Below are positions 32,503-41,028 of a stretch of DNA of 64,000 nucleotides, piece after piece. This DNA is from Gelatiniphilus marinus (GTDB taxonomy: Bacteria; Bacteroidota; Bacteroidia; Flavobacteriales; Flavobacteriaceae): NCBI RefSeq assembly GCF_042678305.1, contig NZ_JBHUDT010000001.1; one strand, written 5' to 3'. Made by a program: the position numbers and the translations under genes. Every line of letters begins with the position of its first letter. The first letter of the stretch is position 1. The notes under the pieces are model-generated. The model was not told the origin of the DNA. It was given only the letters and a program-made list of their open reading frames with translations, and ran no database searches.

Positions 32503-33357
32503 ATGGAAAAGCAAATTTATATAAAGAAAGGAAACGATGAAATTGAACTTTTTTCTTTCGAAAAATTAAAAAAATCCCTAAAATCTGCAGGAGCATCCAA
32601 AGATGTGATTGAAACCATAATACTTGGTATTCAACCTAATCTTTATGATGGCATGTCATCTAATGAAATCTATAAAAAAGCATTTGCCATATTAAAAAAG
32701 CACAATAAGATTTGTGCTTCACGCTACAGTTTAAAACGTGCTCTTTTTGATTTAGGGCCTACAGGGTTTCCGTTTGAGCGATTGGTTGCTGCCTTATTAA
32801 AAGAAAAAGGTTATATAACCAAAGTCAGCGTTATTTTAGATGGTGCATGTGTGACGCATGAAATTGATGTGTTGGCAGAAAAAGATGTAAATGTATATGC
32901 TATAGAATGTAAGTTTCATTCGGATGCTAAAGGCTCAAGCAATGTTAAAGTACCTTTGTACATAAATTCTAGATTTTTAGACATTCAACAACAATGGAAT
33001 ACCAATTCCAACAAAAAAACACATTTAAAACAAGGTTGGCTGGTTACCAATACAAGGTTTAGCGAAGATGCTATAAACTATGCAAAATGTGTTGGTTTAA
33101 CCCTGTTAAGTTGGAATTACCCTAAAAACAACGGATTAAAAGCCAATATCGATTCTATGGCATTATATCCTGTTACCACTTTAACAACATTAACCAGAAA
33201 AGAAAAGCATCAACTTATTGAGAAAGATGTGGTTTTGGTTAAAGAGCTTCTTAATGCATCTAATACAATGAAAAATATTGGATTATCAGAAAAAAGGATT
33301 CATCATGTTTTAGATGAAATTAAAAAATTGTGTAATGTCACACAACATAATGCTTAA
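32503..33357 (+). CDS. ATP-cone domain fused to an Mrr-like restriction endonuclease domain
   Basis: The N-terminal ~95 residues form an ATP-cone, the nucleotide-sensing domain of ribonucleotide reductases and NrdR: IYIKKGNDEIELFSFEKLKK (shown as KKGNDEIELFSFEKL) and ASRYSLKRALFDLGPTGFPFE. Residues ~100-200 carry a PD-(D/E)xK core: HEIDVLAEKDVNVYAIECKFH, in parts HEIDVLAEK and AIECKFH, giving D...ExK. The protein would cut DNA under control of ATP/dATP; target and biology are not known. The last gene of the block, its TAA coincides with where similarity to the permease gene's 3' end resumes. Confidence 0.85.
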   Translation: MEKQIYIKKGNDEIELFSFEKLKKSLKSAGASKDVIETIILGIQPNLYDGMSSNEIYKKAFAILKKHNKICASRYSLKRALFDLGPTGFPFERLVAALLKEKGYITKVSVILDGACVTHEIDVLAEKDVNVYAIECKFHSDAKGSSNVKVPLYINSRFLDIQQQWNTNSNKKTHLKQGWLVTNTRFSEDAINYAKCVGLTLLSWNYPKNNGLKANIDSMALYPVTTLTTLTRKEKHQLIEKDVVLVKELLNASNTMKNIGLSEKRIHHVLDEIKKLCNVTQHNA

Positions 33358-33436
33358 AAGATATTGGTTAAAAAGTTCCATATGAATTTGTAATTAATGG
33401 ATTGGCAGTTTGGTGCTATAAAAAAAACAACAAGTT
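33352..33436 (+). pseudogene. Duplicate remnant of the ABC permease 2 gene 3' end
   Basis: After the ATP-cone gene stop, the frame at 33378-33431 reads PYEFVINGLAVWCYKKNN, matching the true permease C-terminus ALIMNGLAVWSYKKTN. At base level AATGGATTGGC(T/A)GTTTGG is shared (30386-30402 and 33396-33412). Weaker similarity extends back to GCTTAA.NGATATT at 33352, which includes the nuclease stop codon. The copy is diverged, not a recent duplication. It marks the right border of a four-gene block. Confidence 0.7.
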
Positions 33437-34031
33437 TATTAACCATTCCACACACATAATGCTTCCCTCCTATACTTCGACTACGCTCAGCACACGCTAT
33501 TTTAATAAATAGGTGTTCGTGAACCTCATAAATTCGATTTCATTAACAATGTATAAGAAACTTTTGGAGTAAAATTTTTTGAAGAGACTGTAGTAACAAC
33601 TTTCGCTTTTATCCAAAGCTCAAGTTACATAACGCAAGAACATTATAGTACACTTTTAATATTGGATTATCCTGAGGATGATTTAATATTAAAACAACAT
33701 TTAGCAATAAGCATGATGTTTGTTACTGTTTAAGCTATAATTCTCTATTATATAAAATATCCCAGAAACATTCGTTTTCATTAGAATAATTGGAACTTGG
33801 GTCATTAAACTATTAAGTGGTTTACTTCGCAGCGTTAATATATTTGTATCTATAATTTGACGTTATGTAAAATCTTGTGTGCACTATTAGATATAGTGTT
33901 TACCAAACCAAACACATTACCCCTACCTATCTCTGCATAAACAATTTCAAGAAACTGTTGTAAAAACTTTCGTATTTTAACAAAGGTAGATTGTAGCACG
34001 CTTTTTAAAAAAGCATTTGGCAATAAGCACG
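33437..34031. other. Gene-free debris at the right edge of the accessory segment
   Basis: About 600 bases with no intact gene. A frame at about 33576-33734 reads KFFEETVVTTFAFIQSSSYI then TQEHYSTLLILDYPEDD and LILKQHLAISMMFVTV before TAA; a shorter relative, QETVVKTFVF, recurs at about 33949-33981, and ATTTAGCAATAAGCA / ATTTGGCAATAAGCA follows both. This is a diverged direct duplication, probably of a lost gene. A CTTCGACTACGCTCAGCAC repeat lies at 33476-33494, and TTATGTAAAAT (33863-33873) matches the left-edge motif. Confidence 0.55.
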
Positions 34032-34421
34032 TTAAACAAACCTACTTAAATCTACATCGTTAATGGCGCCATGCGAGGCATGCAGTACTACTACCCCATT
34101 TTTAATTACAATAAGTTGCGGAGATTCGTGAATTACTTGAAATTTATCGGCGATTTCGTTTGAAACACCAAGGTAATTCAGCAAATCCAGATAATATAAA
34201 TCCATGTCCTTTTCGGCTATCTTATACAAAGCAACAAATTGTTTCATTACCATTCTGCTTATTCCGCATCGGGTAGAGTGCTTAAAAATTACCTGTGTTT
34301 TGCTATTGGATTTCGTTTTAATCAAATCCAACTGAGGCAATTCATTTAAGGGAATCCAAGGCAAAAACTTTTCTTCTTTTGCTTGGTTATCGCCAACAAA
34401 TAGTTTATTAAATAATCCCAT
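34032..34421 (-). CDS. ytxJ: Bacillithiol system redox-active protein YtxJ
   Basis: The 129-residue thioredoxin-fold protein matches the YtxJ family: IFKHSTRCGISRMVMKQF with the single active-site Cys, YYLDLLNYLGVSNEIADKF, and HESPQLIVIKNG with the cis-Pro loop. YtxJ is thought to be a monothiol bacilliredoxin that removes bacillithiol from proteins. Flavobacteria often make bacillithiol. The gene lies alone between repeat debris and the divergent clpB gene. Confidence 0.9.
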   Translation of the reverse strand: MGLFNKLFVGDNQAKEEKFLPWIPLNELPQLDLIKTKSNSKTQVIFKHSTRCGISRMVMKQFVALYKIAEKDMDLYYLDLLNYLGVSNEIADKFQVIHESPQLIVIKNGVVVLHASHGAINDVDLSRFV

Positions 34422-34724
34422 AATTTCAATATTATCTTTTCATGCCCCCGAAAGAGCGAATCCTATTTTTACTATTCTTTTTAATGCAGAAACACATCCA
34501 TTAGCCTACTAAGTCGAAACTTATTTTAAATCTTACAAACTGACTAAAAGTCATTAAAACAAAGTAACAACAAGACATTATGTCGCTTAAATAGCGTTGG
34601 TAAGGTTATTGTCTCAATGCAATTGTAAAAGTAATTAATAATAAGATTTTTGCTTTTATAAAAAACAAAAAGAAAGTATTAATAATATTCTCTTGTTTGA
34701 GGGAATAACATAAAAAACAAATTA
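34422..34724. promoter_or_regulatory. Divergent promoter region between ytxJ and clpB
   Basis: About 300 AT-rich bases. TGACTAAAAGTCA (34541-34553) is a palindrome with 5-bp arms, and CGCTTAAATAGCG (34583-34595) is a second with 4-bp arms; either could be a protein-binding site for stress control of clpB, but I recognise no known heat-shock element such as CIRCE. No clear TAnnTTTG box was found. Confidence 0.35.
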
Positions 34725-37331
34725 ATGAACTTAAACAATTATACCATAAAATCGCAAGAGGCCATACAGCAAGCACAGCAAATTGCACAAGGTCTAGGGC
34801 ATCAGCAAATTGAAAACGAGCATGTTTTTAAAGGCATTTTTGAAGTTGATGAAAACGTATTGCCATTCATTTTAAAAAAATTGAATGTTAATATTAGTAT
34901 CCTTCAACAAGCTTTGGATAAGCAATTAGAAAGTTTCCCAAAAGTTACGGGTAGCGAATTAATGTTATCGCGCGAAGCTGGGAAAAGCTTAAACGAGGCA
35001 TCCATCATCGCAAAAAAAATGAAGGATGATTTCGTATCTATCGAGCATCTTATTTTAGCGGTTTTTAAATCGAACAGCAAAATAGCGCAAATGCTAAAAG
35101 ACCAAGGTGTTACAGAAAAGACTCTAACTGCTAGCATTCTAGAGTTGCGCAAGGGCGAAAATGTAACTTCACAAAGTCAAGAAGAAACTTACAATGCACT
35201 TAGTAAATATGCAAAAAACTTAAACCAATTGGCAAAAGACGGTAAACTGGACCCTGTAATTGGTCGTGATGAAGAAATACGCAGAATTCTTCAAATATTA
35301 TCGCGCCGTACCAAAAACAACCCTATTTTAGTTGGCGAACCCGGAACCGGTAAAACTGCTATTGCCGAAGGTTTAGCCCATAGAATTATTGATGGCGATA
35401 TTCCAGAAAACCTAAAAGACAAACAAATTTTCGCTCTCGATATGGGCGCATTAATTGCAGGTGCAAAATACAAAGGCGAGTTTGAAGAACGCCTTAAAGC
35501 CGTAATAAAAGAAGTAACTACCAGCGATGGAGATATTGTGTTGTTTATCGACGAAATACACACGCTTGTTGGTGCTGGTGGCGGTCAAGGCGCCATGGAT
35601 GCTGCCAATATTTTAAAACCCGCTTTAGCCCGTGGCGAACTGCGCGCCATTGGTGCGACCACTTTAGATGAGTACCAAAAATACTTCGAAAAAGACAAGG
35701 CTTTAGAGCGTCGTTTTCAAAAAGTTATGGTCGATGAGCCAGATACAGAAAGTGCAATATCAATTTTAAGAGGTATTAAAGAAAAGTACGAAACCCATCA
35801 TAAAGTGCGCATTAAAGACGAGGCTATTATTGGTGCTGTAGAATTATCGCAACGTTACATTACCAATAGGTTTTTACCAGATAAAGCTATCGATTTAATG
35901 GATGAAGCGGCATCAAAACTTCGTATGGAAATCAATTCTAAACCAGAAGAACTGGATGTTTTAGATAGAAAAATAATGCAATTGGAAATTGAAATTGAAG
36001 CCATTAAACGCGAAAAAGACGAAACGAAATTAAAATCACTTCGATCAGATTTAGCTAACTTAAAAGAAGAACGTAACGAAATTAACGCGAAATGGAAAAG
36101 CGAAAAAGAAGTGGTTGATAATATTCAAAACACCAAACAGGATATTGAAAACTATAAACTTGAAGCAGAACGTGCAGAACGCGATGGCGATTACGGTAAA
36201 GTTGCCGAATTGCGCTACGGAAAAATAAAAGAAGCCCAAGAGCAGTTGGAAATTTTCCAAAAGCAACTTGAAGCCCAATCTGAAACTTCCTTAATTAAAG
36301 AAGAGGTAACTTATGATAATATTGCCGAAGTGGTTGCTAAATGGACCGGGATTCCCGTTACAAAGATGCTGCAAAGCGAACGCGAAAAGCTTTTAAAATT
36401 AGAAGACGAATTACATAAACGTGTTGTTGGGCAAGAAGAGGCCATAGTTGCGGTTAGCGATGCGGTTCGCAGAAGTCGAGCAGGATTGCAAAATCCGCAA
36501 AAACCAATTGGCACATTCTTGTTTTTGGGTACCACCGGTGTTGGTAAAACCGAACTCGCCAAGGCTTTAGCCGAATATTTGTTTGACGATGAGAATGCCA
36601 TGACCAGAATTGATATGAGCGAATACCAAGAACGCCATGCGGTTAGCAGACTGGTTGGCGCGCCTCCAGGATATGTGGGCTACGATGAAGGCGGACAATT
36701 AACCGAGGCTGTAAGAAGAAAACCATATTCTGTGGTTTTGTTGGACGAAATTGAAAAAGCACATCCAGACACCTTTAATATTTTATTGCAAGTACTGGAC
36801 GAAGGGCATTTAACAGATAACAAAGGTCGAGTTGCAGATTTTAAAAACACTATCATAATCATGACCTCGAATATTGGAAGCCATTTAATCCAAGAACGTT
36901 TTGAGGCCACAAAAGATCTCGATTCTGCCGTTGAAGCTGCAAAAATAGATGTACTGGGTTTATTAAAGCAAAGTGTGCGCCCCGAGTTTTTAAACAGAAT
37001 AGACGACACCATAATGTTTACACCCTTAAGCAAAGAAAACATAATCGATATTGTTGGGCTTCAACTAAAAAGCGTTAAAAAAATGATTGCCAAACAAGGT
37101 ATTACGTTTGATGCTACACCAGAAGCCATAGGCTATCTAGCAAAAAAAGGGTATAATCCAGAATATGGTGCAAGACCCGTAAAGCGTGTAATACAAAAAG
37201 AGGTCTTAAATGCGTTAAGCAAAGAGATTTTAGCCGGAAAAGTAACAACCGAAAGTATTATTTTGTTAGATGCCTTTGATGATCAATTGGTATTTAGAAA
37301 CCAAAACAGTTTAGTTGCCGAAGAATTTTAG
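34725..37331 (+). CDS. clpB: Disaggregase ClpB
   Basis: ClpB is the hexameric AAA+ disaggregase that works with DnaK to rescue aggregated proteins. The 868 residues are full length: the double Clp-N repeat (about 1-145), NBD1 with GEPGTGKTA (about 204-212) and VLFIDEIHTLVGAGGG, the coiled-coil middle domain (about 405-530) with the EEVTYDNIAEVVAKWTGIPV junction, and NBD2 with GTTGVGKTE (about 602-610) and VLLDEIEKAHPD. It stands alone, with a clear terminator downstream, and is probably stress-induced. Confidence 0.97.
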   Translation: MNLNNYTIKSQEAIQQAQQIAQGLGHQQIENEHVFKGIFEVDENVLPFILKKLNVNISILQQALDKQLESFPKVTGSELMLSREAGKSLNEASIIAKKMKDDFVSIEHLILAVFKSNSKIAQMLKDQGVTEKTLTASILELRKGENVTSQSQEETYNALSKYAKNLNQLAKDGKLDPVIGRDEEIRRILQILSRRTKNNPILVGEPGTGKTAIAEGLAHRIIDGDIPENLKDKQIFALDMGALIAGAKYKGEFEERLKAVIKEVTTSDGDIVLFIDEIHTLVGAGGGQGAMDAANILKPALARGELRAIGATTLDEYQKYFEKDKALERRFQKVMVDEPDTESAISILRGIKEKYETHHKVRIKDEAIIGAVELSQRYITNRFLPDKAIDLMDEAASKLRMEINSKPEELDVLDRKIMQLEIEIEAIKREKDETKLKSLRSDLANLKEERNEINAKWKSEKEVVDNIQNTKQDIENYKLEAERAERDGDYGKVAELRYGKIKEAQEQLEIFQKQLEAQSETSLIKEEVTYDNIAEVVAKWTGIPVTKMLQSEREKLLKLEDELHKRVVGQEEAIVAVSDAVRRSRAGLQNPQKPIGTFLFLGTTGVGKTELAKALAEYLFDDENAMTRIDMSEYQERHAVSRLVGAPPGYVGYDEGGQLTEAVRRKPYSVVLLDEIEKAHPDTFNILLQVLDEGHLTDNKGRVADFKNTIIIMTSNIGSHLIQERFEATKDLDSAVEAAKIDVLGLLKQSVRPEFLNRIDDTIMFTPLSKENIIDIVGLQLKSVKKMIAKQGITFDATPEAIGYLAKKGYNPEYGARPVKRVIQKEVLNALSKEILAGKVTTESIILLDAFDDQLVFRNQNSLVAEEF

Positions 37332-37397
37332 GGCAATACAATGGTTGGAAAAAAACTAATTTTTTAAATTGTAAATCAATTCCAAACCAATAGTATA

Positions 37398-37438
37398 AAA
37401 GCAACATGACCTTTTAACGAGGTAATGTTGCTTTTTTT
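37398..37438 (+). terminator. Terminator of clpB
   Basis: AAAAGCAACAT at 37398-37408 pairs with ATGTTGCTTTT at about 37426-37436, with a loop of 17 bases that can pair further (ACC/GGT), and runs into a T tract. It lies 66 bases after the clpB stop. Confidence 0.85.
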
Positions 37439-37878
37439 ATAACCGTAACCAGTTATAAAAAAACATAATATCGTACTATTTCTATGGCTATTGCTTCCTG
37501 CCTCGAGGAAAGTTGGTTTCAATTTTTTTTAATTCCTATTTTGCAGTTAAACGATTTTTTTTTTTTGACGGTTATTGATTGTACTTTTATTAAATCGTAA
37601 AACAAAAACAACACGCTATGTCTTTATTGCAATGTGCTGTAAATGTTTGATATAAATCGCTATTTCTTGTTTTTTAGGCCGCTTAAATTTACCTTGAAAA
37701 TATATGGCATAATTTACCGTTTAACTTACTAACAATATATTGTTAATTAAAACCTTGTTAAAGTTCAAAAAATAACGTTTTAAATTCCTACTTTTACCAA
37801 GATATAATTCAAATATTAATAAACCATAACAACTATTAGCTGTTTAAATTAAAAAAGACAATAAAACCTACTTGTTCA
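37439..37878. promoter_or_regulatory. Region upstream of deoC-like gene with a perfect 16-bp palindrome
   Basis: About 440 bases without a gene. TAACAATATATTGTTA at 37730-37745 is a perfect palindrome 134 bases ahead of the deoC-like start and is a candidate operator for a dimeric repressor of nucleoside catabolism. The rest is AT-rich, with a poly-T run near 37555-37565. I see no confident promoter box and no reading frame. Confidence 0.45.
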
Positions 37879-38619
37879 ATGCAAATATCAAATCAAATAG
37901 AATACACGTTATTACATCCATCGGCAACAGAAAGAGACATTATAGAGCTGTGTTTAGAAGCCAAAAAACACAGTTATTGCGCCGTAAATGTAAATAGCTA
38001 TTATGTAACTTTTGTTAAACAATTTTTAATCAATACCAATGTAAAAGTCTGCACACCTATTGGTTTTCCTTTAGGTGCTATGGCAACAGCATCAAAAGTT
38101 TACGAGGCTAAACAAGCACTTAACGATGGCGCAGACGAAATAGAAATGGTTATTAACCAAGGCTTGCTTAAAAGCAAAAATTACGTTTCTATTTTAAAAG
38201 ATATTACCGATGTAAAACGGGCTATTGGTAGTACACCACTTAAAGTAATTATTGAGATTTCAGAATTAAACAAAAACGAGGTTATCAGGATTTGTGAAAT
38301 TTGTTTGGATGCCAAAGTAGATTATATAAAAACTTCCAGTGGGTTTTCAAAAAACGGAGCTACACAAACCACTGTTAAAATAATTAAAAAAACGGTAAAG
38401 AACCGCATTAAAATAGTTGCTTTTGATGGTATTGAAGATTACGAAACCGCAGTTAAATATCTAGAATCCGGAGCCGATAGAGTTGGTGTTAACTATGGTA
38501 TATTGCTTTTTAACGATAAGCGGGCCAAAAGAAATTCTAAAATTTTTAAGCAGTACATTAAAACATTTAAAGAAGAACAAGCTTTAAAAGTAACGGAAAC
38601 TGTTACCGTAAAAAATTAA
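37879..38619 (+). CDS. Deoxyribose-phosphate aldolase paralogue with altered active site
   Basis: The 246-residue TIM-barrel protein is clearly related to the DeoC encoded 210 bases downstream, but differs at the catalytic positions. The Schiff-base lysine is kept in YIKTSSGF. The second lysine of the KASGG motif, which lowers the pKa of the first, is replaced: IKIVAFDGIED aligns with VKIKASGGIKD, so Lys becomes Val and GG becomes DG. The acidic DEIDMVIN motif reads DEIEMVIN. The paralogue may be inactive or act on another substrate. The frame is intact, and a terminator of its own follows. Confidence 0.8.
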   Translation: MQISNQIEYTLLHPSATERDIIELCLEAKKHSYCAVNVNSYYVTFVKQFLINTNVKVCTPIGFPLGAMATASKVYEAKQALNDGADEIEMVINQGLLKSKNYVSILKDITDVKRAIGSTPLKVIIEISELNKNEVIRICEICLDAKVDYIKTSSGFSKNGATQTTVKIIKKTVKNRIKIVAFDGIEDYETAVKYLESGADRVGVNYGILLFNDKRAKRNSKIFKQYIKTFKEEQALKVTETVTVKN

Positions 38620-38636
38620 GACATTACCATAAAATG

Positions 38637-38679
38637 AAATAGCTAAACCAAATCTAAAAATTCTGTTTAGCTATTTTTT
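38637..38679 (+). terminator. Terminator after the deoC-like paralogue
   Basis: AAATAGCTAAAC (38637-38648) pairs perfectly with GTTTAGCTATTT (38665-38676) and runs into TTT. It begins 18 bases after the stop codon, so the paralogue and the true deoC may be separate transcription units. Confidence 0.85.
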
Positions 38680-38829
38680 ATGGCTGCTACGCTAAAAATG
38701 AGTTCTACATTATAAAACTGACTTAAATCATAGTTTCAAATTAATTTATTAATGCATCTTAGCAGTTTTAACAATGTAAGCAGTGAAATACTGTTTTATT
38801 AAATAAATAAACTTAATTTTGGCATTAGC

Positions 38830-39498
38830 ATGAAACTTTTAAACACTTATATAGACCACACGCTTTTAAAGCCCACAGCAACAAAAAACGATATCATAAC
38901 ACTTTGCCAAGAAGCAATTGAGCATAAATTTTTATCGGTTTGCGTAAACAGTTGCTATGTAGCTTTGGCTAAATCGCAATTAAAGGATAGCCATGTAAAA
39001 GTATGTAGCGTTATCGGTTTCCCTTTAGGAAGCATGAGTACACAAGCCAAAGTTGCCGAAACAAAATCGGCTTTAAGCCAAGGTGCCGACGAAATAGATA
39101 TGGTTATTAACCTAGGCTATCTTAAAAGCAAGGATTTTGATGCCGTTTGGAAAGATATTGAGGCTGTAAAAAAAGTAATGCCCCAACAGGTGCTGAAAGT
39201 GATTTTAGAAACTTGCTATCTTGAAGATCTGGAAATTATTAAAGCCAGCGAACTTGCCATACAAAGTGGTGCAGATTTTATAAAAACATCAACAGGTTTT
39301 GGAACCGGTGGTGCTACACTACACGATGTAAAACTCATGAAAAGCGTTGCAAATGGTACTGTTAAAATAAAGGCTTCTGGCGGTATAAAAGATAAAAAAA
39401 CAGCACTAGACTTTATAAACCTTGGCGCAGAGCGTTTAGGGACATCGTCTGGAATTGAGATAGTTACCGGCAAAACCACAAGCGAAAGCAAATATTAA
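38830..39498 (+). CDS. deoC: Deoxyribose-phosphate aldolase (DeoC)
   Basis: DeoC splits 2-deoxyribose 5-phosphate into glyceraldehyde 3-phosphate and acetaldehyde in deoxynucleoside catabolism. The 222-residue protein keeps all three catalytic signatures: Asp in DEIDMVIN, the Schiff-base Lys in FIKTSTGFGTGG and the second Lys in VKIKASGGIKD. Length is normal for the short bacterial form. deoD follows 40 bases later, so the two steps of purine deoxynucleoside breakdown are encoded side by side (phosphopentomutase is not in the window). Confidence 0.95.
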   Translation: MKLLNTYIDHTLLKPTATKNDIITLCQEAIEHKFLSVCVNSCYVALAKSQLKDSHVKVCSVIGFPLGSMSTQAKVAETKSALSQGADEIDMVINLGYLKSKDFDAVWKDIEAVKKVMPQQVLKVILETCYLEDLEIIKASELAIQSGADFIKTSTGFGTGGATLHDVKLMKSVANGTVKIKASGGIKDKKTALDFINLGAERLGTSSGIEIVTGKTTSESKY

Positions 39499-39538
39499 AT
39501 TGCCTAATAGAGAAACCATTAACTTTTAATTATTTTAA

Positions 39539-40237
39539 ATGAGTGTACATATTGAAGCCAAAAAAGGCGATATAGCCGAAACCATTTTACTTCCCGGAGA
39601 CCCCTTGCGCGCCAAATGGATTGCCGAAACTTTTTTTGACAACCCTTTCTGTTTCAATAAAATAAGAAACATGTTTGGCTACACAGGCACTTTTAACGGA
39701 ACTCGAATTTCGGTAATGGGTACAGGCATGGGCGTGCCTTCAATATCCATTTATGCGCACGAACTTATTACAGAATATGGAGTTAAAAACCTTATTAGGG
39801 TTGGCAGCGCGGGCTCGTACCAAAAACATGTTAAAATACGCGATATTGTTCTGGCTATGGCGGCGTCGTCCAATTCTGGGGTAAACGAACTGCGTTTTGG
39901 TGGTGCAGATTACGCGCCCACGGCCAATTTTGATTTGTTTAAAAAGGCTTTGGATGTCGCAAAAGAGAAAAACATAGATATTAAAGCGGGCAATGTTTTT
40001 ACTTCGGATGAGTTTTATGAAGACGATTTCGAATCTTACAAAAAGTGGTCTAAATTCGGGGTGCTTTGCGTAGAAATGGAAAGTGCCGGATTATACACTG
40101 TTGCCGCAAAACACAATGTAAATGCGCTTAGTATCTTAACTATTTCTGATTCTTTGGTTACTGGAGAGCGCACCACAAGCAAAGAACGCGAAACCACATT
40201 TATCGAAATGGTAGAAATTGCTATGGGATTAGCCTAA
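39539..40237 (+). CDS. deoD: Purine nucleoside phosphorylase, DeoD type
   Basis: DeoD cleaves purine (deoxy)nucleosides with phosphate to base and (deoxy)ribose 1-phosphate. The 232 residues show the NP-I family motifs ILLPGDPLRAKWIAETF, MGTGMGVPSISIYAHELI, RVGSAGSYQ and VEMESAGLY, plus the catalytic Asp in TISDSLVTGE. The hexameric low-molecular-mass type is expected. It is downstream of deoC by 40 bases. Its last 17 bases overlap the 3' end of the convergent DUF6503 gene. Confidence 0.95.
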   Translation: MSVHIEAKKGDIAETILLPGDPLRAKWIAETFFDNPFCFNKIRNMFGYTGTFNGTRISVMGTGMGVPSISIYAHELITEYGVKNLIRVGSAGSYQKHVKIRDIVLAMAASSNSGVNELRFGGADYAPTANFDLFKKALDVAKEKNIDIKAGNVFTSDEFYEDDFESYKKWSKFGVLCVEMESAGLYTVAAKHNVNALSILTISDSLVTGERTTSKERETTFIEMVEIAMGLA

Positions 40238-40964
40238 TATGCTTTAGGTTTATTTTAGACACGATTTGCAATTGGTTTTTTTCAAACAAATCATCTAAAT
40301 CCAACGCAGAAATCGATGTGCTGTTTTCGGGTTTATAATTGGTATAATCTACAAACCTAATGCCGCTAACATAACGCTCGTTATTGGCTTCTCGAAACCG
40401 TAAACCAATGCCGTGATTTTCATGGTACGAATAGGCAATATATTCTGTTTTATAAGTTTCAGCGTTTACCCAATACACAAAAATATCTTCAAAATCTTCT
40501 CCTCCACCTTCTTGATTAAAAGTGATTTCTATTTTATGATACGGCTTGCCTTTCACAGTAACTTTTTCAATATATTTTTTGTTAACGGCCGCATCATTTA
40601 ACCCATAAGGTAAAACCGAAAAATAGTGAACCGAATTCACCGAAGCCGCGTATTTTGGAACCATAGTATCTGAAACCTTCACGATTTCATTATTGATGTA
40701 TCGCTGAAAACCCTCGTTTGACAGCACATCCCTGATTGTGTTTATAGAATCTTTAAACGTTCTTTCCAATTTAAATAACCCATTATTTCGCGTTGCTTTA
40801 TAGTGTTTATCCCTAAAATCGAATGCAATGGTGGCATTTTTAATTTTATCGCCCCCGGTAACCTCAATGGTTTTATCAACAATTTCTTGTGCGCTGAATT
40901 CTTTTTCCTTTTCACAACTTAAAAAGAACATGGCAACCGTAAAAAGTAGAAAATGTTTTTTCAT
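40221..40964 (-). CDS. DUF6503-like lipoprotein
   Basis: The 247-residue protein has an SPII signal peptide (AMFFLSCEKEK, Cys about 17), then a beta-rich domain with DKTIEVTGGDKIKNATIAFDF, shown as KTIEVTGGDKIKNA, and YWVNAETYKTEYIAYSYHEN. This fits Bacteroidota lipoproteins now grouped as DUF6503, with a fold similar to LolA/LolB-type lipid-binding sheets. Its function is unknown. It overlaps deoD tail to tail by 17 bases, so the two genes share 3' sequence but probably not regulation. Confidence 0.7.
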   Translation of the reverse strand: MKKHFLLFTVAMFFLSCEKEKEFSAQEIVDKTIEVTGGDKIKNATIAFDFRDKHYKATRNNGLFKLERTFKDSINTIRDVLSNEGFQRYINNEIVKVSDTMVPKYAASVNSVHYFSVLPYGLNDAAVNKKYIEKVTVKGKPYHKIEITFNQEGGGEDFEDIFVYWVNAETYKTEYIAYSYHENHGIGLRFREANNERYVSGIRFVDYTNYKPENSTSISALDLDDLFEKNQLQIVSKINLKHIRLIP

Positions 40965-41028
40965 TTTATGTTTTTAATCTCTGTCGTAAAACTACGCACA
41001 ACTTACCAATTACCGTTATAAAATTTTC

